From the NCBI RefSeq assembly GCF_026625765.1, contig NZ_CP113062.1, forward strand, positions 3,648,463 to 3,712,462: 64,000 nt of DNA. The letters run 5' to 3'. Origin of the DNA: Frigoribacterium sp. SL97. Its GTDB lineage: Bacteria > Actinomycetota > Actinomycetes > Actinomycetales > Microbacteriaceae. Below are positions 8,438 to 15,532 of this stretch, piece after piece. Position 1 is the stretch's first letter; every line of letters begins with the position of its first letter. Below the pieces are notes generated by a model. The model ran no database searches. It saw nothing but the letters and a program-made list of their open reading frames with translations, and was not told where the DNA came from. The position numbers and the translations under genes are program-made.

Positions 8438-9876
8438 CCGCCGCCACCACGGCAGCCGCAGCCGCCACCCCGCGCGACGCCCCGCGCCTCCACGACCTGG
8501 TCGGCATCGGCCTCGGCCCGTTCAACCTCGGACTGGCCGCCCTGACCGACCCGCTCGACGACGTCGACGCGGTGTTCCTCGACGAGAACGACGGCTTCGC
8601 CTGGCACCCCGGCATGATGATCGAGGGCGCCACGATCCAGGTGCCGTTCCTGGCCGACCTCGTGACGATGGCCGACCCGACCTCGCGCTTCGGGTTCCTG
8701 AACTGGCTGAAGGCGACCGGGCGGCTCTACCCGTTCTACATCCGCGAGGAGTTCTCCCCGCTCCGCGCGGAGTACGACGCCTACTGCCGCTGGGTCGCCG
8801 ACCAGCTCGACACCCTGCGGTGGGGTCGACGCGTCACGAGCGTCGACGAGCAGCCCGACGGGACGTACGTCGTGACCTCGCGACGTGCTGCCGACCAGGC
8901 CGTCGAGACCTGGCACGCCCGACACGTCGTGCTGGGGGTGGGCACCGAGCCGCGCCTCCCCGAGCCGCTGCAGCGCCTCGCCGACCGGGGCGACGCCCAC
9001 GGCCGGGGCGACACCCACGGCCGGGTCGTGCACAGCGCCGACTACCTGACGGCCCGCGACCGCCTGCGCGCCGCCGACTCGGTGACGATCGTCGGCAGCG
9101 GGCAGTCGGCCGCCGAGATCTACCGCGACCTGCTCGACACGACCCGCGTCGGCGACCGACCGGGGCACCGGCTCGACTGGGTCACCCGTTCGCCGCGGTT
9201 CTTCCCGATGGAGTACACGAAGCTCACGCTCGAGCTCACGAGCCCCGAGTACACCGACCACTTCCACTCGCTGCCGCGCGAGACCCGCGACCGCCTCGGC
9301 CGCGAACAGCGCAGCCTCTACAAGGGCATCAGCGGCGACCTCGTCGACGACGTGTACGACACGCTCTACCGGCTGAGCGTCGACGGGCCGGTCGACTCGA
9401 CCCTGCTGACCGAGACCGAGCTGGTCGACGCCCGGTGGGTCGACGCCGACGAGCAGCTCGAGATCACGGTCCGGCACGCGCAGCTCGGCACGACGACCAC
9501 CCGCCGCACGGACGCGCTCGTCGTCGCGACGGGCTACGCCGCACGACTGCCGTCGTTCCTCGACGCCCTCGGCGATCGCGTCGACCGGGACGACCTCGGC
9601 CGCCTCGCCGTGGCCCGGGACTACTCGATCGACGGGGGCCGGGGACGGCTGTTCGTCCAGAACGCCGAGGAGCACACCCACGGCCTCACCGCCCCCGACC
9701 TCGGCTTCGGCGCCTGGCGCAACTCGAGCATCATCGCCTCGATCACCGGCCGCGAGATCTACCCGATCGAGCGCCGCATCGCCTTCCAGACCTTCGGCCG
9801 GCCCGACGGGCCGACATCGACCGCGACACCGACAGCGACACCGACACCGACCGAGGAGGCGCGGGTCACCCGATGA
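8434..9876 (+). CDS. desB: Amine/lysine N-hydroxylase of siderophore synthesis (DesB-like)
   Basis: A 480-residue flavin-dependent N-hydroxylating monooxygenase of the IucD/PvdA/DesB family. The FAD motif is GIGLGPFNLGLAAL near residue 26. The substrate region has FLDENDGFAWHPGMMIEGATIQ, the NADPH site is IVGSGQSAAEIYRDLL, and the conserved C-terminal block reads ATGYAARLP. It hydroxylates the terminal amine, expected to be cadaverine, using NADPH and oxygen. It starts by ATGA overlap with the decarboxylase and overlaps the next gene by four bases. Both ends are low-complexity (Ala/Thr-rich start; TSTATPTATPTPTEE near the end), and the last codons contain a dispersed motif at 9855-9864. Confidence 0.92.
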   Translation: MTAATTAAAAATPRDAPRLHDLVGIGLGPFNLGLAALTDPLDDVDAVFLDENDGFAWHPGMMIEGATIQVPFLADLVTMADPTSRFGFLNWLKATGRLYPFYIREEFSPLRAEYDAYCRWVADQLDTLRWGRRVTSVDEQPDGTYVVTSRRAADQAVETWHARHVVLGVGTEPRLPEPLQRLADRGDAHGRGDTHGRVVHSADYLTARDRLRAADSVTIVGSGQSAAEIYRDLLDTTRVGDRPGHRLDWVTRSPRFFPMEYTKLTLELTSPEYTDHFHSLPRETRDRLGREQRSLYKGISGDLVDDVYDTLYRLSVDGPVDSTLLTETELVDARWVDADEQLEITVRHAQLGTTTTRRTDALVVATGYAARLPSFLDALGDRVDRDDLGRLAVARDYSIDGGRGRLFVQNAEEHTHGLTAPDLGFGAWRNSSIIASITGREIYPIERRIAFQTFGRPDGPTSTATPTATPTPTEEARVTR

Positions 9877-12320
9877 GCACCACCCACGACACCGAGGCGC
9901 TCGCGCCCGAACTCGCGCCAGCAGCCTCGCCCGCAGCGCCCGCGGCACCCGCAGCGCCGTCCCGCACCGACGAGGGGGCGACGGGCGTGGCGTTCTCGCG
10001 CCGCGCCTCCTGCGGGCTCGTCACGATCGAGCCGTTCGCCGCGGACCCCTACGCCGTCTGCCTCCGCCGGTGGTTGGCGCACCCGGCATCGGCCGCCTGG
10101 CAGATGGCGGGCCTGAGCACCGACGAGGTGCGCGCCTACCTGGCCGCGATCGACGCCGACCCGCACCAGCAGGCCTGGCTCGGGCGGGTCGACGGCGAGC
10201 CGACGTTCTTCGTCGAGACCTACGACCCGGCCGAGGTGCTGCTGACCGAGGTGCACGACGCCGAGCCCGGAGACGTGGGCATGCACCTGCTCGTCGCTCC
10301 CCCGCGCGGGCAGCGGGTGCACGGCCTGACCAGCGCCGTCATGGCGAGCGTCGTCGACTTCGTCTTCGAGATCGAGCGGGCGAGGCGCATCGTCGTCGAG
10401 CCCGACGTGACCAACGACCGCATCGCGGCGAAGAACGACGAGGTGGGGTTCCGGGCACTCGGCGACGTCGAGCTGCCCGACAAGACGGCGCGACTCTCGG
10501 TCCTGACGCGACACGACCGGGCGGCGGCGCACCTCGCGCCCGGCCCCGTGGACTGGGCTCATCGGCACCTGGTGACCAAGGCGTTGAGCGAGTTCGCCCA
10601 CGAGCGGCTGATCGCCCCGGTGGCCGACGACGACGCCGCGACCGCCCCCGCAGTCGACGACGACGACGCCGACGCCGCTGCGACGGACGGCGCCTGGCGG
10701 GTCGCCCTCGACCACGACGGCCACCGGATCGACTACCGGTTCACGGCCCGCCGGCTGACCCTCGAGCACTGGGCGATCGACGACACGACGGTCACCCGCA
10801 CGATCGACGACCGCCCCGAGCCCCTCGACGCCCTCGCGTTGGTCGTCGAGCTGGACGACCTGCTCGGCATCCCCGAGTCGCTGCTCGCCACCTACCTCGA
10901 GGAGGTCTCGTCGACCCTGGCGAGCGCCGCCTACAAACGTCACCGGGGCGGCCCGACCGCCGAGCGGTTGACCACCGCGGACTTCCAGACGGTCGAGGCG
11001 GCGATGACCGAGGGGCACCCGGGCTTCGTCGCGAACGCCGGGCGCATCGGCCTCGGACTCGACGAGTTCCACGCGTTCGCCCCCGAGGCCGCGGCTCCCG
11101 TCCGGCTGGTCTGGTTGGCGGCGCGTCGGTCGGTGACGCACCTCGCACTCGGGGCAGGACTCGACGAGAGGACGCTGTGGCAGGCCGAGCTGGGCCCCTC
11201 GACCGTCGCCCGGTTCGACGCGACCCTCGCCGCGAAGGGCCTCGACCCGGCGGGGTTCCACTACCTGCCGGTGCACCCGTGGCAGTGGCAGCACCGCGTC
11301 TCGATCTCGTTCGCCCCCGACGTCGCCCGGCGTGATCTCGTGCTGCTCGGCGAGGGCGACGACACGTACCAGGCGCAGCAGTCGATCCGCACCTTCGCGA
11401 ACCGCAGCCGGCCCGACCGGCACTACGTCAAGACGGCGCTGGCGATCCAGAACATGGGCTTCGTCCGCGGTCTCTCGCCGGCCTACATGAGGCCGACGCC
11501 CGCGATCAACGACTGGGTGCACGACCTCGTGCACACCGACGCGACCCTGCAGGAGGCGCGGTTCCGGGTCCTGAGGGAGCGCGCCTCCGTCGGCTACACC
11601 GGTGACGCCTACCACCTGACGACGACGTCGTCGCCGCACCGGAAGATGATCGCCGCGCTCTGGCGCGAGAGCCCGGTGCCGCTGGTCGGCCCGGGTGAGC
11701 GGCTCGCCACGATGGCGGCGCTGCTGCACCGCGACGGCGCCGGCGACGCACTCGCCTCGGCCCTCGTGAAGGCCTCGGGGCTCTCGGCCGAGGACTGGCT
11801 GCGGTCGTACCTGCACGCCTACCTCCGACCGGTGGTGCACTGCCTGCGGGCGCACGACCTGGCGTTCATGCCGCACGGCGAGAACGTCATCCTCGTGCTC
11901 GAGGGGTGCGTGCCGACGGCCGCGTTCATGAAGGACATCGGCGAGGAGATCGTCGTCGTCGCCCCGCGCGAGGTCCCCGAGGCGGTGCGGCGGACCGTGC
12001 ACCCGGTCGACGACCGCGAGAAGGCGTTGGCGGTGTTCACGGACGTGTTCGACGGGGTGTTCCGACACCTGGCCGCCATCCTCGACGGCGACGGCGTGCT
12101 GCCCGCGGCCCGGTTCTGGGCGCTCGTGGCCGAGTGCGTCGAACGGCACGCCGACGAGCACCCCGACCTGCCGGGGTCGGTCGACCTGCGGGCGGCGCGC
12201 TTCGACCACTCCTGCCTCAACCGGCTGCAGCTGCGCGACACGCGCCAGATGGTCGACCTCGCGGCGCAGTCGTCGTCGCTGATCTTCGCCGGGACGCTGG
12301 CGAACCCGATCGCGAGGTAG
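9873..12320 (+). CDS. Fused GNAT acyltransferase - IucA/IucC-type siderophore synthetase (DesC-DesD)
   Basis: An 815-residue two-domain enzyme. Residues about 45-210 form a GNAT N-acyltransferase of the IucB/RhbD/DesC type (IEPFAADPYAVCLRRWLAHP, then AWQMAGLS, LVAPPRGQRVHGLTSAVM and VVEPDVTNDRIAAKN). Residues about 225-790 form an NIS synthetase: GHPGFVANAGRIGLG, YLPVHPWQWQHRVS, SIRTFANRSRPDRHYVKTA, then MPHGENVILVLEG. The domains are joined by an Asp/Ala-rich linker near residues 250-272. In Streptomyces these functions are separate proteins, DesC and DesD. One polypeptide would therefore acylate N-hydroxycadaverine with succinyl- or acetyl-CoA and then oligomerise it to a desferrioxamine-type siderophore. 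The start at 9873 overlaps the hydroxylase by four bases. Confidence 0.92.
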   Translation: MSTTHDTEALAPELAPAASPAAPAAPAAPSRTDEGATGVAFSRRASCGLVTIEPFAADPYAVCLRRWLAHPASAAWQMAGLSTDEVRAYLAAIDADPHQQAWLGRVDGEPTFFVETYDPAEVLLTEVHDAEPGDVGMHLLVAPPRGQRVHGLTSAVMASVVDFVFEIERARRIVVEPDVTNDRIAAKNDEVGFRALGDVELPDKTARLSVLTRHDRAAAHLAPGPVDWAHRHLVTKALSEFAHERLIAPVADDDAATAPAVDDDDADAAATDGAWRVALDHDGHRIDYRFTARRLTLEHWAIDDTTVTRTIDDRPEPLDALALVVELDDLLGIPESLLATYLEEVSSTLASAAYKRHRGGPTAERLTTADFQTVEAAMTEGHPGFVANAGRIGLGLDEFHAFAPEAAAPVRLVWLAARRSVTHLALGAGLDERTLWQAELGPSTVARFDATLAAKGLDPAGFHYLPVHPWQWQHRVSISFAPDVARRDLVLLGEGDDTYQAQQSIRTFANRSRPDRHYVKTALAIQNMGFVRGLSPAYMRPTPAINDWVHDLVHTDATLQEARFRVLRERASVGYTGDAYHLTTTSSPHRKMIAALWRESPVPLVGPGERLATMAALLHRDGAGDALASALVKASGLSAEDWLRSYLHAYLRPVVHCLRAHDLAFMPHGENVILVLEGCVPTAAFMKDIGEEIVVVAPREVPEAVRRTVHPVDDREKALAVFTDVFDGVFRHLAAILDGDGVLPAARFWALVAECVERHADEHPDLPGSVDLRAARFDHSCLNRLQLRDTRQMVDLAAQSSSLIFAGTLANPIAR

Positions 12321-12332
12321 GGGCGGCGCCCC

Positions 12333-12363
12333 GGGGCGGGGGCGGTCGGGCCGCCTCCGCCCC
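12333..12363 (+). terminator. GC-rich stem-loop ending the siderophore operon
   Basis: GGGGCGGGGGCGG (12333-12345) and CCGCCTCCGCCCC (12351-12363) pair with one mismatch across a 5-base loop, 12 bases after the stop codon. There is no U-tract. Confidence 0.6.
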
Positions 12364-12696
12364 TGGGAGGTGGCGGTCGATTCACGGTCGACCACCACCC
12401 GATCCGCGCAGGGCCACGGGCCGTGCGGGCCGCCGCCGATCACAGGGGAGAACCATCGGCGGCGGGTCGAGCTGCTCGAGCGACGATACCGCCGTCGAGT
12501 TGCTTGGACTTGAAGATACTCGCCCGACAAGGGGAAGGCAACGACCGAGCGCTGGGCATTCGCTGCACGGAGGCGGGTGATTCGAAGCTCGAACAACTCA
12601 CTCGGCGAGGTATCGTGGCCTCCGTGGCGTCCGTCGCCGCGCCTCCTCGTCTTCGCTCCGTCCTCGCGTCGCCGTCCCGCCAGCAGAGAGCCCACC
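12364..12696. other. Intergenic region upstream of the MarR gene, no gene seen
   Basis: No supportable reading frame is present. A less GC-rich patch near 12498-12520 (TTGCTTGGACTTGAAGATACT region) stands out from its surroundings and may hold the promoter and operator of the MarR gene. I cannot assign hexamers with confidence. One dispersed motif lies at 12637-12646. Confidence 0.5.
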
Positions 12697-13197
12697 ATGT
12701 CCGACGTCTCCCCTCAGCCGCCCGCCGGCTCCCTTCCGCCCCTCGACGACGAGGGCCAGTTCGACGTGACCCTCGTGCTCTCGGCGTACGCGTCGCTGCA
12801 GCGACAGGGCGAGCGCGTGCAGAAGGTCGTCGCCGACCACTTCGGCATGGGCACCACCGACCTCCGCTGCCTGACCTTCATCGCCACCGACCACGACACG
12901 ACCCCGAAGCGCGCCGCCGAGTTCCTCGAGCTGTCGACCGGGGCGACGACCAGCCTGGTCGACCGGCTCGAGAGCGGCAGGTACATCTCGCGCCAGCCGC
13001 ACCCCTCCGACCGGCGGAGCGTGCTGCTCGAACTGGCCCCGGCCGGGCGCGAGGCGATCGACCAGATCCACGACTTCTACCGCCGGGCGTTCCGCGACGC
13101 GGTCGACCCGAACCACCTCGACTTCCTCGCGGCGGCGATGCGCGCGATCGGCGACTCGTTGACGCGCGCGGCGGCCGGCGACGACGCCGTCGGCTGA
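12697..13197 (+). CDS. MarR-family transcriptional regulator
   Basis: A 166-residue winged-helix regulator. The N-terminal helix region (FDVTLVLSAYASLQRQGERVQKVVADHFG) is followed by the helix-turn-helix TPKRAAEFLELSTGATTSLVDRLESGRYISR and the wing HPSDRRSVLLELAPAGREAI, which contains the family's DRR signature. The frame is open upstream to 12577, but the ATG at 12697 follows an AGAGAG stretch and gives normal family length, so I prefer it. It is transcribed alone. MarR proteins usually repress their own or adjacent genes and sense small phenolic or oxidising compounds; the target here is unknown. Confidence 0.9.
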   Translation: MSDVSPQPPAGSLPPLDDEGQFDVTLVLSAYASLQRQGERVQKVVADHFGMGTTDLRCLTFIATDHDTTPKRAAEFLELSTGATTSLVDRLESGRYISRQPHPSDRRSVLLELAPAGREAIDQIHDFYRRAFRDAVDPNHLDFLAAAMRAIGDSLTRAAAGDDAVG

Positions 13198-13314
13198 GCG
13201 ACCCCCGCCGCCACCGCCGCCGCCACCGCCACCGCCGGGTCGAACCACCGATGTGGCGTCGGGATGGTCCGCGCGACCTGCACGGGCGCACGCGGCCGGT
13301 CGTAGGGTGGGTCG

Positions 13315-13821
13315 ATGACCCCCTCGGACGTCCTCGTCGAAGCCTTCTCGCGCCTCCCCGCCATCGCCGTGCGGGCGGTCGCCGACCTCTCGGTCGACGA
13401 CCTCGCCTGGCGCCCCGACGACGAGGCGAACACGATCGCCTGGCTCGTCTGGCACACCGCGCGGGGGCAGGACGTCCAGATCGCCGACCTCGCCGCGTCG
13501 GAGCAGGTCTGGACGGCCGACGGCTGGGCCGAGTCGTTCGCGCTGCCGTTCTCGCCCGCCGAGATGGGCTACGGCATGTCCCCGGCCGACGTGGCCGCGG
13601 TGCGGGTCGACGCCGAGCTGTTGATCGGCTACCTCGAGGCCGTGACGCTGCGGACGCGCGGCTACCTCGACGACCTCGACGGCGCCTCGTACGACGACGT
13701 GGTCGACGAGGCCTGGGACCCTCCGGTCACGGCCGGCGCCCGTCTCGTCAGCATCCTCAACGACTGCGTGCAGCACCTCGGCCAGGCCTCCTACGTGCGC
13801 GGCCTGCTCGACCGCCGCTAG
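13315..13821 (+). CDS. DinB/DUF664-type putative mycothiol-dependent protein
   Basis: A 168-residue four-helix-bundle protein of the DinB superfamily. The conserved metal-site histidines appear in NTIAWLVWHTARGQDVQ (WH pair near residue 46) and in NDCVQHLGQASYVRGL at the C-terminus. Actinobacterial members are often annotated as mycothiol transferases or thiol-dependent S-transferases, but substrates are mostly unknown. The ATG at 13315 is preceded by TAGGGT at 13303-13308 with only six bases between and no Shine-Dalgarno sequence, so the mRNA is probably leaderless. It ends shortly before two convergent genes of unknown function. Confidence 0.85.
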   Translation: MTPSDVLVEAFSRLPAIAVRAVADLSVDDLAWRPDDEANTIAWLVWHTARGQDVQIADLAASEQVWTADGWAESFALPFSPAEMGYGMSPADVAAVRVDAELLIGYLEAVTLRTRGYLDDLDGASYDDVVDEAWDPPVTAGARLVSILNDCVQHLGQASYVRGLLDRR

Positions 13822-13932
13822 CCGCCCGGCTGCCGGCCGCCCCACCGAATGCCAGCAATCCGCCGAGACCCTCTTGCGCGCGCGGGTGTCTCGACGACTT
13901 TCCGGGGTCTCACCAACGCAGGAGGCGCGGGT

Positions 13933-14586
13933 TCAGTCCTCGAGGGACGACGGGAAGTCGGTCGGCACCGTGAATCCGAGCCGCGCGGCCAGTTTGTCGA
14001 GCTCGGCCCGGCGCGCCTCGTACTCGGCGGCGAGCACCGGACCGACGACGGCGTCCGCGTGTGGCCAGCTGCCGTCGGACGTCGCCTCGCGCCACAACTC
14101 GATCGACGTGAGCGCGGATCGCGTGGCCACGCAGGCTCTGGCGAGGTCCACGACGTCCGCCACGGGGGCGTGCCCGGCTTCCGCCCACTGCCGCACCTCG
14201 ACGGGCACGTACTCGAGGACGCCGGGCGTCTCTGCTCGTGAGCGATGCCCGGCACGCACCCGTCCGCGCGTCCCGAGCCCGCCGATCCAGCGGGCGAGGG
14301 CACGGAGACCCGCCGACGTCGCCGCGCCCGCGGATGCTCCGGCGGCCGCGGGCACGACGAAGGACGGTGGTTCCCGCCAGCCCGCCACGTCCCAGGCGAG
14401 CCACCAGGCGACGGCCACCCCGAGCGCCACGCCTGCCCAAGAGGCCACGCGCCTGCCCGCCGAACCGTTCGAGACGAAGGCCCGGCGACGCACGACCTCC
14501 AAGGCGACGTCGAGAGGGACGGACGGATCGGTGACGAGGTAATGGGTCTCGTCGCCTGCGCGGGCGACGCTCACGAAGGCCGTCAT
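13933..14586 (-). CDS. Hypothetical membrane protein, paralogue A of a tandem pair
   Basis: A 217-residue protein I do not recognise. The N-terminal soluble part reads FVSVARAGDETHYLVTDPS and VALEVVRRRA. Two hydrophobic stretches follow near residues 47-85 (WAGVALGVAVAWWLAWDV and FVVPAAAGASAGAATSAG). The soluble C-terminal half contains PGVLEYVPVEVRQWAE, a possible amphipathic helix pair, and ends LAARLGFTVPTDFPSSLED. It overlaps the upstream gene by four bases (ATGA), so the two are translated together. Domain order and several motifs match the upstream gene, suggesting an old duplication. A dispersed motif (13921-13930) follows the stop codon directly. Confidence 0.7.
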   Translation of the reverse strand: MTAFVSVARAGDETHYLVTDPSVPLDVALEVVRRRAFVSNGSAGRRVASWAGVALGVAVAWWLAWDVAGWREPPSFVVPAAAGASAGAATSAGLRALARWIGGLGTRGRVRAGHRSRAETPGVLEYVPVEVRQWAEAGHAPVADVVDLARACVATRSALTSIELWREATSDGSWPHADAVVGPVLAAEYEARRAELDKLAARLGFTVPTDFPSSLED

Positions 14587-15314
14587 GCCGCGTCGTCCCT
14601 CATGAGCACGGGGTCGGGGTCGAACCCCAGCGGTCCCGCGACGACCCGGAGCGCCTCGGCGGCGTCGCCGATCGCCGAGCTGAGGGCGACGAGCGGCCGG
14701 GCGTCCGTGCGGCGGTCGAGTGGGAACTCGAGCTGAGGTCCCGGGTCGCCCACGAATTCCAGTGCTCCGTCGCCGTCCACGTCGACGTACCCGTGGAGGA
14801 GTTCCTCGACCGTCCACGAGGCCTCGACGAGTTCCGTGTACAACGACACGGCCTCGTTCAGTCGCCACACGTCCGAGGCGAGCGTCTCGTCGGTGACCCA
14901 CCCGAGTACGTCGTCGTCCACCTCGACGATGCCGGGCGCCGTGACCGGTACCGGCAGGTCGGGAGTCGTCACCGCCCACACCCCCCTCGCGGCGAGACCA
15001 GCGGCGCCGAACAGGACGATCCCGCCGACGAGGTTGACGGTCCCCTCCGCAAGCGCCTCGGTCAGCTGCAACGCATCGACCACGTCGTCGATGCCCGCGC
15101 CACCCGCCACGACCACCAGCACGAACGCGAGCAGCGGCGCGTACCGCACCACCCTCCGCACCGGCCCGACGTACGTCCCCGCGTTCCGCCGCCGCAGCTC
15201 GGCCACCGCCGCCTCGGCCGCCGCCGCGTCGAGCGACGGGTCGACGACGTGCCAGCGCCTCCGGTTCTCCAGGCGCACGCGCAGCAGGCCGGGGCGGTCG
15301 CGGATCGGGGGCAC
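14583..15314 (-). CDS. Hypothetical membrane protein, paralogue B of a tandem pair
   Basis: A 243-residue protein I do not recognise. It begins LLRVRLENRRRWHVVDPSLD followed by a helix AAVAELRRRN. Two membrane helices come next (YAPLLAFVLVVVAGGAG and LVGGIVLFGAAGLAARGVW). The soluble region starts PGIVEVDDDVLGWVTDE and ends near VVAGPLGFDPDPVL. The matching blocks in the downstream gene (DPS, RRR, paired helices, PGxxE, LGF near the end) lie in the same order, although overall similarity is low. The two could form a heteromeric membrane complex. The start at 15314 follows a GC-rich gap without a clear ribosome-binding site. Confidence 0.7.
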   Translation of the reverse strand: MPPIRDRPGLLRVRLENRRRWHVVDPSLDAAAAEAAVAELRRRNAGTYVGPVRRVVRYAPLLAFVLVVVAGGAGIDDVVDALQLTEALAEGTVNLVGGIVLFGAAGLAARGVWAVTTPDLPVPVTAPGIVEVDDDVLGWVTDETLASDVWRLNEAVSLYTELVEASWTVEELLHGYVDVDGDGALEFVGDPGPQLEFPLDRRTDARPLVALSSAIGDAAEALRVVAGPLGFDPDPVLMRDDAA

Positions 15315-15434
15315 ATCGAGAGACTAGGGGGCGTGCGGCCTGCCCGCCGCGCCCCCGTCCACGGGACGTCCGCCGCGGGCCGGCGGCGCGCCTCCTCGGC
15401 TCGTCTGCCTCGCACGGCGCCCGCACGACGAAGA

Positions 15435-15490
15435 ACCCCGTTCCGGACGATGCACCCACGCGATGCGGGGTCCGTCGTCCGGAACGGGGT
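15435..15490. terminator. Stem-loop between the hypothetical pair and the helicase gene
   Basis: ACCCCGTTCCGGACGA (15435-15450) pairs perfectly with TCGTCCGGAACGGGGT (15475-15490) around a 24-base loop. It lies just downstream of the helicase stop codon (minus strand) and probably ends that transcript. Confidence 0.7.
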
Positions 15491-15532
15491 CCGAGAGCAG
15501 GAGGCGCGGTGTGAGCCCCCGAGGAGGGCTCG

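Noticed and set aside
9759..12698. A 979-residue minus-strand frame across the siderophore synthetase
   Set aside because: High-GC antisense shadow with no recognisable motif; the plus strand carries conserved enzyme domains.
13200..13232. CCGCCGCCA triplet runs as part of a coding extension
   Set aside because: They follow the MarR stop codon and are simple low-complexity sequence with no gene.
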